A stretch of 64,000 bases of DNA from Pseudomonas fragi (GCF_025426255.1 NZ_CP104861.1:310001-374000), one strand, 5' to 3'; shown: positions 55,281 through 63,841, numbered from the stretch's first letter. Notes: generated from the letters alone by a model not told the origin. Made by a program: numbers and translations.

Positions 55281-56225
55281 TTACTTCGCGAGGCTGGCTT
55301 GAACGGCCGCAAGCCCAGGTTTGCCATCAATGGTGGTCACGCCCGTTAGCCAGGTTTCGAGCACTTGCGGGTTTTGCTTGAGCCAGGCCCTGGCGGCCAC
55401 GTCAGGCTTGATCTTGTCGTCCAGAACCTTGCCCATCAGGGTGCTTTCCATGTCCAGGGTAAATACCAGATTCTTCAGCAGTTGACCGACGTTGCTGCAC
55501 TCTTCGCTGTAGCCCTTGCGAGTGTTGGTGTAGATGGTTGCCTGGCCATAATTGGGGCCGAAGAAATCATCGCCACCGGTGAGGTATTTCATTTTGAAGC
55601 GGGTGTTCATCGGGTGCGGTTCCCATCCCAGGAACACCACCTCGGTGCCACGGCGCTGAGCGCGATCGACTTGCGACAGCATCCCGGCTTCGCTGGATTC
55701 CACCACCTTGAAGCCCGCGTCTTTCAAGCCGAACGCGTTCTTGTCGATCATGGACTGGATCATGCGATTGCCGTCGTTACCCGGCTCGATGCCATAGATC
55801 TTGCCGTCCAGTTCCTTCTTGAATTTTGGCAGGTCGGAGAAGTCCTTGAGCCCCTTGTCATAGAGCGCCTGGGGCACCGCGAGGGTGTATTTGGCGTTTT
55901 CCAGGTTGGCCCGCACGGTCTCGACAGTGCCCGCGTCGCGGTAGGCCTTGATGTCGTTTTCCATGGTCGGCATCCAGTTGCCTAGAAACACGTCCATGTT
56001 CTTGCCATCGGCCAGCGACTTGTAAGTGACCGGCACTGAAATCATGGTGGTCTTGGTTTTGTAACCGAGGGCCTTGAGTACTTCGCTGGTGACGGCGGTG
56101 GTGACGGTGATGTCGGTCCAGCCGACATCCGAGAAGTTGACGGTGCTGCATTGCGCAGGTTCTGCGGCCTGGGTGATGACGGGCAGACTCAACAATGCAG
56201 CCAACAACAATGGGGAACCTTTCAT
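55281..56225 (-). CDS. choX: Periplasmic choline-binding protein
   Basis: A 314-residue solute-binding protein of the ChoX/ProX (OpuAC) family. Signal peptide MKGSPLLLAALLSLPVITQA, then FSDVGWTDITVTTAVTSEVLKALGYKTK, FLGNWMPTMENDIKAYRDAG and the ligand-site segment EVVFLGWEPHPMNTRFKMKYLTGGDDFFGPNYGQA, where aromatic residues form the cation box. AGGAG lies 7 bp before the ATG at 56225; the longer frame is not a signal peptide. It is first in choXWV, divergent from sdaB across 348 bp that contain three direct repeats. Confidence 0.95.
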   Translation of the reverse strand: MKGSPLLLAALLSLPVITQAAEPAQCSTVNFSDVGWTDITVTTAVTSEVLKALGYKTKTTMISVPVTYKSLADGKNMDVFLGNWMPTMENDIKAYRDAGTVETVRANLENAKYTLAVPQALYDKGLKDFSDLPKFKKELDGKIYGIEPGNDGNRMIQSMIDKNAFGLKDAGFKVVESSEAGMLSQVDRAQRRGTEVVFLGWEPHPMNTRFKMKYLTGGDDFFGPNYGQATIYTNTRKGYSEECSNVGQLLKNLVFTLDMESTLMGKVLDDKIKPDVAARAWLKQNPQVLETWLTGVTTIDGKPGLAAVQASLAK

Positions 56226-56370
56226 GGGGCGACTCCTGGGTGTCTGGGTGGCGGTTTTCGATCGAAAAGCCGCATGTATCAGTTGCGGTTGGGCGATGCC
56301 CGGCAGGCGTGTGGCCAAGGCATCTTGCAATCGAGTCAGGACTGATCATGTAACAGCGAAAATCAAACGC

Positions 56371-56430
56371 CTACAGGGGGAGTCGCATCCAGTACAGGCA
56401 GAGTCGTATCTGATACCTGCAAGGTCGTAT
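56371..56430. promoter_or_regulatory. Three phased direct repeats between choX and sdaB (candidate GbdR sites)
   Basis: TCGCATC at 56383, TCGTATC at 56404 and TCGTATC at 56424, each preceded at constant distance by ACAGG or ACCTG (for example ACAGGCAGAGTCGTATC). The spacing of 21 and 20 bp is two helical turns, as expected for AraC-type regulators. GbdR, the AraC-type activator of this pathway, is encoded 2 kb away. Assignment to GbdR is inference. The rest of the 348-bp gap shows no gene. Confidence 0.5.
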
Positions 56431-56573
56431 CTAGACGAATGATGCTTAAAAACTGCCTTTTTCATGCATCTGCACCCTATGGGCGCTGGCAGGCAAAGGC
56501 GGGTCGCAGCTGGACGTTTTTGCAGATCGCAAACCCCCCATGATGCGGGCACACATCCTCAAGGTTCGTGCTC

Positions 56574-57950
56574 ATGGCTATCAGCGTGTTTGACCTGTTC
56601 AAGATCGGTATCGGCCCCTCCAGTTCACATACCGTAGGCCCGATGCGGGCGGCCGCGCTGTTTGTGCAGGGCTTGCGCGAGCGCGAACAGCTGCCACAGG
56701 TACGCCGCATCGAAGTACAGCTGTATGGTTCGCTGTCGGCTACCGGTATTGGTCACGGCAGCGATAATGCGGTGATCATGGGCCTGATGGGCGAATGGCC
56801 GGATGCAATCGACCCGGCACAGATCGGCCCGCGCATCGCCGAGCTTGTTCAAAGCCACACGCTACTCCTGGACGGCCATCTACCGATTCCGTTTGCATGG
56901 GCGCAAGACATGCGCCTGATCGACGAAAACCTGCCGTTCCATCCCAATGCCATGACCCTGATCGCTGAAACCGAAAGTGGCGAACTGCACCGCGATACTT
57001 ATTACTCGGTGGGCGGCGGTTTTGTGGTGGACGCGGCACAAGCGGCCAGCGGCGTGCTGGACATGGACCGTACCGAACTGCCCTACGACTTCAATAGCGC
57101 CGTTGAGTTGCTCGAGTTATGCGCTAAACACCATCTGAGCGTAGCCGCATTAATGATGGCCAACGAACGTATTTGGCGCAGTGAAGACGAAATTCGCAGC
57201 GGCCTGATCAAGCTTTGGCGCGCCATGCAGGACTGCGTGGAGCAAGGTTTGAAACACGAAGGTATCCTGCCTGGCGGCCTGAATGTGCGTCGCCGCGCAG
57301 CCCGCCTGCACCGCAGCTTGCAGGAACTGGGCAAGCCCAACGTGATCGGCTCCACCCTGAGTGCCATGGAATGGGTCAACTTGTTTGCATTGGCGGTCAA
57401 CGAAGAAAACGCTGCGGGCGGGCGCATGGTGACGGCACCGACCAACGGCGCTGCGGGCATCATCCCGGCGGTACTGCACTACTTTATGAAATTCAGCGAT
57501 GAAGTCAGCGAAGCCCATGTCGTTGATTACCTGTTGAGCGCGGCGGCGATCGGCATTCTGTGCAAAAAGAACGCGTCGATTTCCGGGGCGGAAGTGGGTT
57601 GCCAGGGCGAGGTCGGATCGGCCTGCGCGATGGCGGCTGCCGGGCTGGCGCAAATCCTCGGTGCCACGCCTGAGCAGTTGTGCAACGCCGCCGAAATCGG
57701 CCTGGAGCACAACCTGGGTTTGACCTGCGATCCGGTGGGTGGGCTGGTGCAAGTGCCGTGTATCGAGCGCAACGCCATCGCCGCCGTCAAGGCGATCAAC
57801 GCCGCGCAAATGGCTTTGCGTGGTGACGGTCAGCACTTTATTTCCCTGGACCGGGTGATCCGCACCATGCGCGACACCGGCGCCGACATGCACGACAAAT
57901 ACAAGGAAACCTCACGGGGCGGTCTGGCGGTCAGTGCGGTGGAATGCTGA
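56574..57950 (+). CDS. sdaB: L-serine ammonia-lyase (iron-sulfur type)
   Basis: A 458-residue L-serine dehydratase that converts serine to pyruvate and ammonia, the last step of choline/betaine carbon flow through glycine and serine. The N-terminal beta domain starts [24 protein letters not shown]; the alpha domain holds the Fe-S cysteines in [22 protein letters not shown] and [20 protein letters not shown]. The ATG at 56574 has AAGG 9 bp upstream. It lies between choX (divergent) and gbdR (same strand), the same order as in P. aeruginosa. Confidence 0.96.
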   Translation: MAISVFDLFKIGIGPSSSHTVGPMRAAALFVQGLREREQLPQVRRIEVQLYGSLSATGIGHGSDNAVIMGLMGEWPDAIDPAQIGPRIAELVQSHTLLLDGHLPIPFAWAQDMRLIDENLPFHPNAMTLIAETESGELHRDTYYSVGGGFVVDAAQAASGVLDMDRTELPYDFNSAVELLELCAKHHLSVAALMMANERIWRSEDEIRSGLIKLWRAMQDCVEQGLKHEGILPGGLNVRRRAARLHRSLQELGKPNVIGSTLSAMEWVNLFALAVNEENAAGGRMVTAPTNGAAGIIPAVLHYFMKFSDEVSEAHVVDYLLSAAAIGILCKKNASISGAEVGCQGEVGSACAMAAAGLAQILGATPEQLCNAAEIGLEHNLGLTCDPVGGLVQVPCIERNAIAAVKAINAAQMALRGDGQHFISLDRVIRTMRDTGADMHDKYKETSRGGLAVSAVEC

Positions 57951-57973
57951 TAGGCGAGCTGTATGCACCCTGT

Positions 57974-58119
57974 GTAGCAGCTGACGAGCGGAGCGAGGCT
58001 GCGTTCGAGCGCGAAGCGGTCGTAAACCAGATTATGGGGTGTGTCTGGCACGCATTAAGCATTGATCTTACGACGGCTGCGCCGCCGAACGCAGCCTCGC
58101 TCCGCTCGTCAGCTGCTAC
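57974..58119. repeat. Family B 146-bp palindromic repeat (copy 4)
   Basis: GTAGCAGCTGACGAGCGGAGCGAGG and its exact complement CCTCGCTCCGCTCGTCAGCTGCTAC form the ends (25 bp perfect). It is the most symmetrical copy. It lies 23 bp after sdaB and starts the 498-bp sdaB-gbdR gap. Confidence 0.92.
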
Positions 58120-58350
58120 GCAGGCGAGCACTTTTTAAGCGCACGCTGACCTCTTTTGGCGCACTCGTACTTTTCGTGACATTCCATTACGGCTCTGTTT
58201 CTAGCCGCTTCCCACAAGTGATACCAATGTGCTCAACAGCGCCCGCTCAAGCTGGTGCGTACCTGTTTAGCCACTGTTTTGACATGGCCCATCCAGACTC
58301 TTTGCGACGTCGTTTTCAGGCTTTATTGAATACCTATTCAAGTTTAGGCA

Positions 58351-58366
58351 TGGCAATTGCGTTGTG
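58351..58366 (+). promoter_or_regulatory. Candidate sigma-54 promoter of gbdR
   Basis: TGGCAATTGCGTTGTG matches the -24 TGGCA and the -12 TTG of sigma-54 promoters with GG-N10-G spacing, but has T in place of the invariant -12 C. It lies about 80 bp before gbdR. A half NtrC-like TGGTGC occurs near 58254. The region 58120-58448 otherwise contains no gene that I can support. Confidence 0.35.
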
Positions 58367-58448
58367 ATCACAAAGCCCCGTGAAACGAGGGTAAAAACAA
58401 GAGCCCGTGCCTGGGGCCATCACCCGCTTTGTGTGAGGAGATACCGCG

Positions 58449-59552
58449 ATGACGTCGTTCAACTCCGGGGTCCAACCCCAGAACCGTACGCCTCAATCCA
58501 TCGGCTTTCTGCTGCTGGACAATTTCACGCTCATTTCCCTGGCTTCCGCGATTGAACCCCTGCGCATGGCCAACCAGTTATCGGGCCGTGAGTTGTATCG
58601 CTGGAGCACCCTCAGCGCAGATGGCAGCCAGGTATGGGCCAGCGATGGCCTGCAGGTCACCCCCGACGCCAGCATGCACAAGGCTCCGGCGCTGGACATG
58701 GTCATCGTGTGTGGCGGTATCGGCATTCAACGCACTGTCACCCGCGAACACGTTTCATGGCTGCAAAGTCAGGCGCGCCAGTCCCGTCGTTTGGGCGCTG
58801 TGTGCACTGGCAGCTGGGCCCTGGCGTATGCGGGCTTGCTCGACGGTTTTGATTGCAGCGTGCATTGGGAGTGCCTGGCTTCCATGCAGGAAGCCTTTCC
58901 GCGGGTTGTCATGAGCACGCGCCTGTTCACCCTCGACCGCAGCCGTTTCACCAGTTCGGGCGGCACTGCGCCGCTGGACATGATGCTGCATCTGATCAGT
59001 CGCGATCATGGCCGCGAACTGTCGGCGGCCATCTCTGAAATGTTTGTGTATGAACGCATTCGCAACGAGCAGGATCATCAGCGCGTGCCGCTCAAGCATA
59101 TGCTCGGCACCAACCAGCCGAAGTTGCAGGAAATCGTCGCGCTGATGGAAGCCAACCTCGAAGAACCCATCGACCTCGATGAGCTGGCGGTGTACGTCAC
59201 CGTGTCGCGACGTCAGCTCGAGCGGTTGTTTCAGAAGTACCTGCACTGCTCGCCATCGCGCTACTACCTCAAGCTGCGGCTGGTGCGGGCGCGGCAGTTG
59301 CTCAAGCAGACGCCGATGTCGATTATCGAAGTGGCGGCGGTCTGCGGCTTTGTGTCCACGCCGCACTTTTCCAAGTGCTACCGCGAATACTTCGGCATTC
59401 CGCCACGGGACGAGCGCGTAGGTTCCAATACCGCGCAGCAAACCACGCTGGTGCAGATTCCGCAGTCACTGTTGCTGGCTCCGTTGGCAGGGCCGATGTC
59501 TGCCTTGAACCAGGCGCGCAACGAGTCGACCTTTGCGAGTGTCAGGCTCTAG
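58449..59552 (+). CDS. gbdR: Glycine betaine-responsive AraC-family activator GbdR
   Basis: A 367-residue regulator with an N-terminal class I glutamine amidotransferase-like (DJ-1/PfpI) sensor domain (residues 15-190: IGFLLLDNFTLISLASAIEPLRMANQLSGRELYRWS, and GAVCTGSWALAYAGLLDG with the family Cys). A C-terminal AraC double HTH spans about 226-325 (DELAVYVTVSRRQLERLFQKYL and VAAVCGFVSTPHFSKCYREYFG). GbdR activates betaine, dimethylglycine and sarcosine catabolism, sdaB and choXWV in Pseudomonas. GAGGAG precedes the ATG. Naming rests on architecture plus neighbours. Confidence 0.94.
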   Translation: MTSFNSGVQPQNRTPQSIGFLLLDNFTLISLASAIEPLRMANQLSGRELYRWSTLSADGSQVWASDGLQVTPDASMHKAPALDMVIVCGGIGIQRTVTREHVSWLQSQARQSRRLGAVCTGSWALAYAGLLDGFDCSVHWECLASMQEAFPRVVMSTRLFTLDRSRFTSSGGTAPLDMMLHLISRDHGRELSAAISEMFVYERIRNEQDHQRVPLKHMLGTNQPKLQEIVALMEANLEEPIDLDELAVYVTVSRRQLERLFQKYLHCSPSRYYLKLRLVRARQLLKQTPMSIIEVAAVCGFVSTPHFSKCYREYFGIPPRDERVGSNTAQQTTLVQIPQSLLLAPLAGPMSALNQARNESTFASVRL

Positions 59553-59564
59553 AACTCAGCTTTC

Positions 59565-59667
59565 TGTAGCCGCTGCCGCAGGCTGTGATGGGCTGCGAAG
59601 CGGCCCGCTTTTGATATTAAAAGCGAAGGTCCCGCGGCCCTTATCGCAGCCTGCGGCAGCGGCTACA
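59565..59667. repeat. Family A intergenic palindromic repeat (copy 5)
   Basis: TGTAGCCGCTGCCGCAGGCT and AGCCTGCGGCAGCGGCTACA-type ends, complementary over at least 18 bp. It lies between the convergent gbdR and small hypothetical gene. Confidence 0.9.
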
Positions 59668-59679
59668 TATTCAGTTGAG

Positions 59680-59937
59680 TCAGACTGCTTTGCTCTGCTG
59701 GAACTGCACCAGCCCCGGCAGCAACTGCTGGTCAATGGCCTGGCGCACCGCGGGCAAAATGGTTGCGCTGCCGGTGTAGAGTTTTTCCACCAGACCCTTG
59801 AGTGCGCGAGCATTGGCCTCGTTCAATCCACACACCGCCGCAGAGCATGCTTGTTCAGCCGTGCCTGACACCTCAAAGCCCAGCGAGCGCAGTTGGCCCA
59901 GCAGGTCCTGCTCATCAATCAAATCCGCGTGCATCAT
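59680..59937 (-). CDS. Small hypothetical protein downstream of the TccC-like gene
   Basis: An 85-residue soluble, slightly acidic protein that I do not recognise. It looks all-helical (LLGQLRSLGFEVSGTAEQACSAAVCGLNEANARALKGLVEKLYTGSATILPAVRQAIDQQLLPGLVQF) with two cysteines and no signal or membrane segment. AAGGA 9 bp before the ATG at 59937 supports it as a real gene. It is on the same strand as the TccC-like gene, 248 bp downstream of it, a position where immunity genes sit in some Rhs loci; no direct evidence supports that role. Confidence 0.65.
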   Translation of the reverse strand: MMHADLIDEQDLLGQLRSLGFEVSGTAEQACSAAVCGLNEANARALKGLVEKLYTGSATILPAVRQAIDQQLLPGLVQFQQSKAV

Positions 59938-60142
59938 GTCTTTTTATCCTTCTATCAACGAAGCGCGATCGAAGTTTGATTCTGGTAGGGCTTTGGTCAG
60001 TGGGCAAGGCCGGTTTGGCGATATGTCCGACACGCCTAATTGCAGGTCGTTTTTGACTAAGTGCCGGTATGCCCGGCTGGGCACACTGAACTCAGCAACA
60101 CCCTCGATGGTTTGGTCACCGTCTCGGCATCACGCACACTTG

Positions 60143-60178
60143 GCCCCGAATCTGTCACGGTAGATTCGGGGCTTTTTT
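60143..60178 (+). terminator. Plus-strand terminator hairpin with no assigned upstream gene
   Basis: GCCCCGAATCT / AGATTCGGGGC, an 11-bp perfect stem with an 8-nt loop followed by TTTTTTG on the plus strand. It starts 7 bp before the 3' end of the minus-strand TccC-like gene. The region 59938-60142 contains no clear plus-strand gene, so what it terminates is unclear. Confidence 0.8.
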
Positions 60179-60185
60179 GTGCACT

Positions 60186-63182
60186 TTAAACGTTACAACT
60201 CGGCGTAAATTTCCCACTGACTCCCAATGGCATTTGGTTTGACAAGCTCCATTTGTTACGTGGATACATCGTTGCAGGGTCGTTATTAACATCAGCCCCT
60301 GAAAATCCCAACGCTTCAGTGCCATCCTGCACATATGAACCGGTCAGGACTCGTCCTTCACCGACCATTCCCAGTGTTCTGTTTACGATGGCCCCGAGCT
60401 GTGAGCCAGAGTCCAGCCCCGTTTGGGCAACACCTATGTTCAGGATCGCCGTGGCGGCCGCCACGGCTGTTCGTGTCGCAATTCCGTGCAAGGTGCCTAT
60501 GTACTTGTCGGCCTGAAATGGGTTGGTTAACTGGTTAGTCCCGGAAACGAACTTTGCATCAGAGTGCAAGCCTCGAGTAACAGTCCCTCCCGCAGAATCA
60601 ATCATCTCTCCAGCCATACCTCCTGCAATACTGCTTACGGCTTTAGGCACCAGATGCTCAACGGCACCTATGCCAGCAAGCCCCGAGCCATAGGTGACCG
60701 CTGCGCCAGCAACGCCTGCCAGTCTGGGTCGTTCACTCCAGGCAATCCTTGGGCCGAGCTCTGCAGAGGCTTGCTGCAGGATTTCGCGGGTCATGGCGTT
60801 GACTGTGGCACCGATCTGGCTAATGGCGATCTTGTTATGGCTGGGTGCAGCAGTACCCAAGCTGCTCATGGCACTGAAGTAACCCAGGATTGAAGGGGCG
60901 GCCCCGGCAGCGGCACCCAGCAGGCCACCTACAGCGGCCCCTGCCCACAAGGCCGCTCTGGAGTCACGAAACCGGCTGTTAGCCACTAAATTTGCCCCCA
61001 AGCCTCCTCCCACATACAGGCCAGCCATACCCCCTGATACTGCGCCGCCTACAGTCATTGCAGTGATATTCGCGGTATTCACAGGCAGGCCACTCAGTTG
61101 TTCGGCGCTAAAATAGCGTGCGGTTGCCGCCACCACAGTGGCAACACCGTCGCGCGTCGCGCCCGCACAAGCGGCCTGCGCAATTTGGCAGGGTGTAGCG
61201 AACGCCCCTTGCACGTCGACATACCCAATGGGGTTGTTATGCACCATGGCAAATAGATTCAGACCGTCCGCTGCACCTAACGGGTCCGGGTTGATCCAGC
61301 GTTGTAGCCAGGGTGCGTAGTACCTTAAGCCGTAGTAATACAAACCGCTCGCATCGCACTCTTTGCCTGAGTAGCGGATCACCTTGTAGCTGGCATCGAC
61401 CCGATTTCGGGCTGCCCACCAGGCGGTGCCGCCAAAGGGGTAATAGTCCTCATGACTGACTACATCTCCCAAGTCATCCAGCTCCAGCGTGCTGCTGCCC
61501 AGGTGATTGCCCAAGCCATAACGCCATTGCGGGGCCGGTGACACTTTGCGATGGGCTGACCAGTGCAGGTGCCTGACGTGGATGCGCCCTGCCTGCAGCG
61601 TGCTGACGTGCAGCACTTCACCCGTCGCCGAGTTGGTTCTGATCTCCAGCCCCGGCAAATAACGTACTTGCGCCACATGCTCGACGGCCCTGACCTGCTG
61701 TACGCGTATCTTGCGCTGGCGTTGGCCACCCGCGCCGTACACATACACTTCATCGTCGTTGGTGGCGTCTTCACGCACTACCTGCGTCACGCGCTGTAAC
61801 TGATTACGCACATCCCAGTGCATGTGTTGCGCCCCCGCAAGGTGCAGCAGGTTGCCGTTGGCATCAAAACTGTTACTGATATCTGGCGGGTTGCTGGCAT
61901 CGACCTGATACAGGCTGCGGTTGCTGAGAGCGTCTACTTTCATCGTTCGTTGTGGCAGTTGACCGTGCTTCAGGCTCAGCAGATTACCCGCCGCGTCATA
62001 GCTGAATGTCTGGGTGTAATTGCGCAACCGGCTGGCATCACCCCCGCCGGGCAGGACCAGCCCAGGCAAGCCCGGCTGGATGCCTGCCAGCACACTCTCG
62101 CGGCCGCTGGCCTGAACAAGTTGGCCCAAGGTGTCGTAAACATATCGATTCACCGGGTCGACCTGCTCGCCAGCGAACCAGTCTGTTGGCTGCGCCGCAT
62201 CTTCGATGCTCATGACGTTACCCACCGGGTCGTAGGTATAGCTCAGGTGCTGCAGCACCTTGTTGGCTTTCACCGCGCGCAGTCGCTGCAAGCGGCCATC
62301 AACCGGCGAGTAGATTGCCGTGGCGCTGACGCCATTGCCGAAGGTCTCGCTTTGCACTTGGCCAAAGGCGTTATAGGACCGGTCCTGAAGCAGCAGCGTG
62401 GTGCTGCTTTGATCCGCTGGTTTGAGACTGGTTAACGCCAATTGCCCGGCGATGTCGTAGTGAAAGGACTGGGTATTACCCAATGCATCGCACTGACTTA
62501 GCACCGTGGCCAGCGCGTTGTATTGCCATCGCGTGGTGTAGGTCTGCGCAACACCTTGGTCATCGCGTTCGAGCAGAGCCTCGCGCCCGCTCAGCGATTG
62601 CGGCCAGTCAGGCGCTACCGGATCACTCAAAAAACATTGTGTCTGGGCCAGGGGCTGGCCCAGCAAACCGTAGTCAGCGTAGGTCCGGCAACCTGTCGGA
62701 TCATCGTGGCGAATCAGGCTTGCACACAGGTTATGAGCTGCGAACGACGAGCTGCAATCAGCGTAGGTGAAACGCTCGGTTACACAGGGTGGAGCATTTC
62801 CAGTCTGCTCAATGATCGCCACGGGCCGCAGCAAGTCGTCGTACTCGCTGAGGCGTTGGTTATGTCGGCCATCCCATTCACAACGAATCTCTGCCGTCGC
62901 TCCAAACAGCCTCAAGCACCACCCGGCATCGACGTTATTGCTCAGCAGCGGCCGAGCGGACAGCGAGAAAACCGTGGTCAGGTTCGGGGCACTTGAGGTC
63001 GCTGCAAAGCGGGGATCACGATGAGCCACCACACGCCCCGCTGCGTCGAAAACCTGGCGGGTCACGCGTGCTTCAGGGGGCTGTTGGATAACGGCACGAT
63101 GATAGGCAACGCCACGGATCGTCAGCCCGCGAGGGTCGATAACCGAAAGGTTGGGCGTCGCTTCATGAAGGGAACTCTTCAT
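60186..63182 (-). CDS. Orphan TccC-like RHS repeat protein with unique C-terminal domain
   Basis: A 998-residue protein. The N-terminus (LHEATPNLSVIDPRGLTIRGVAYHR) is that of TccC, the C component of insecticidal Tc toxins. Then come about 25 YD/RHS-type repeats (YDPVGNVMSI, YDTLGQLVQASG, FSYDAAGNLLSLKHG). The RHS core ends in GLYYYGLRYYAPWLQRWINPDPLGAADGLNLFAMVHNNP with Asp633 in the DPxG motif, the self-cleavage region, up to about residue 660. The last 338 residues are variable cargo: four Gly/Ala-rich hydrophobic segments (for example LWAGAAVGGLLGAAAGAAPSIL) and a polar tail ending in Cys. No TcA or TcB gene is present in the window. The ATG at 63182 has a weak SD. Confidence 0.9.
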   Translation of the reverse strand: MKSSLHEATPNLSVIDPRGLTIRGVAYHRAVIQQPPEARVTRQVFDAAGRVVAHRDPRFAATSSAPNLTTVFSLSARPLLSNNVDAGWCLRLFGATAEIRCEWDGRHNQRLSEYDDLLRPVAIIEQTGNAPPCVTERFTYADCSSSFAAHNLCASLIRHDDPTGCRTYADYGLLGQPLAQTQCFLSDPVAPDWPQSLSGREALLERDDQGVAQTYTTRWQYNALATVLSQCDALGNTQSFHYDIAGQLALTSLKPADQSSTTLLLQDRSYNAFGQVQSETFGNGVSATAIYSPVDGRLQRLRAVKANKVLQHLSYTYDPVGNVMSIEDAAQPTDWFAGEQVDPVNRYVYDTLGQLVQASGRESVLAGIQPGLPGLVLPGGGDASRLRNYTQTFSYDAAGNLLSLKHGQLPQRTMKVDALSNRSLYQVDASNPPDISNSFDANGNLLHLAGAQHMHWDVRNQLQRVTQVVREDATNDDEVYVYGAGGQRQRKIRVQQVRAVEHVAQVRYLPGLEIRTNSATGEVLHVSTLQAGRIHVRHLHWSAHRKVSPAPQWRYGLGNHLGSSTLELDDLGDVVSHEDYYPFGGTAWWAARNRVDASYKVIRYSGKECDASGLYYYGLRYYAPWLQRWINPDPLGAADGLNLFAMVHNNPIGYVDVQGAFATPCQIAQAACAGATRDGVATVVAATARYFSAEQLSGLPVNTANITAMTVGGAVSGGMAGLYVGGGLGANLVANSRFRDSRAALWAGAAVGGLLGAAAGAAPSILGYFSAMSSLGTAAPSHNKIAISQIGATVNAMTREILQQASAELGPRIAWSERPRLAGVAGAAVTYGSGLAGIGAVEHLVPKAVSSIAGGMAGEMIDSAGGTVTRGLHSDAKFVSGTNQLTNPFQADKYIGTLHGIATRTAVAAATAILNIGVAQTGLDSGSQLGAIVNRTLGMVGEGRVLTGSYVQDGTEALGFSGADVNNDPATMYPRNKWSLSNQMPLGVSGKFTPSCNV

Positions 63183-63282
63183 AAACGTTACTCGTGGAAC
63201 GATGAATCGTAACGCTGAGCTTTTATTGAAGAGTTGGGTACTGTCAGAAATAACAGACGTATAGATCTGAATGCCTGGCGGG

Positions 63283-63699
63283 TTATCGCTTCAGCAACGC
63301 CGCACACGCCGCCTTGAACGCTTCATGCTGATATTTGTTCAGCGAGGCGGGCAACTCGAAGGCGTGTTTTTTGTACTGTGCGTTAAGGGTTTGCGGGGAC
63401 AGCAGCAGCACCTCGCAATCGTCCAGCAACTGGATAATGCCTTCGATCTTGAAGGTGGTCGGGCCACCGGCGAATTCGCCCTTTTTACTGCGTTTTTTGA
63501 TCGCGATGCGAGTGATGGCGTTGGCCTTCACAAAGGCTGCAATCTGCCTGGCGAAGGTTTTGACGTTGGCGGCATCGTCATCGTCGTCCAGGGCAATTTT
63601 TTTGGTGGTATTGGCCACATGCTCAAGGCCGTTTGCGCCCTGGGTGGCCAGGGCAAAGATGGCTTCGCTGCCTTTGATTTCGATACCGCAAATAGTCAT
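63283..63699 (-). CDS. DUF3010 family protein
   Basis: A 138-residue cytoplasmic protein of the DUF3010 family, function unknown. It begins MTICGIEIKGSEAIFALAT and looks like an RNase H-like/actin-like alpha-beta fold by its first strand pair. ANVKTFARQIAAFVKANAITRIAIKKRSKKGEFAGGPTTFKIEGIIQLL and LNAQYKKHAFELPASLNKYQHEAFKAAC are the conserved parts. AGGA lies about 10 bp before the ATG. It is upstream of the TccC-like gene on the same strand, about 100 bp apart. Confidence 0.88.
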   Translation of the reverse strand: MTICGIEIKGSEAIFALATQGANGLEHVANTTKKIALDDDDDAANVKTFARQIAAFVKANAITRIAIKKRSKKGEFAGGPTTFKIEGIIQLLDDCEVLLLSPQTLNAQYKKHAFELPASLNKYQHEAFKAACAALLKR

Positions 63700-63730
63700 A
63701 TAAATCGTTTCCTGGGGCGGATGTAAAGCC

Positions 63731-63829
63731 TGTAGCCGCTGCCGCAGGCTGCGATAAGGGCCGAAGGACCTTCACTCCTGAAAAAGCGTGTCCCTTTTGG
63801 CTCGATCACAGCCTGCGGCAGCGGCTACA
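63731..63829. repeat. Family A intergenic palindromic repeat (copy 6)
   Basis: TGTAGCCGCTGCCGCAGGCTG and CAGCCTGCGGCAGCGGCTACA, perfectly complementary over 21 bp. It lies between the truncated last gene and the DUF3010 gene. Confidence 0.92.
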
Positions 63830-63841
63830 AAAAAGCGTGGG

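Noticed and set aside
57931-58138. Short frames on both strands with AADERSEAAF-like peptides
   Set aside because: Translations of a family B repeat; the same peptides appear wherever the repeat occurs (for example near 2200).
58062-58367. 101-codon plus-strand frame before gbdR
   Set aside because: Begins inside a family B repeat, has no SD and overlaps the likely gbdR promoter.
59798-60163. 121-codon plus-strand frame between gbdR and the RHS gene
   Set aside because: Antisense to the small gene at 59680 and ends in the terminator hairpin; no SD or family likeness.
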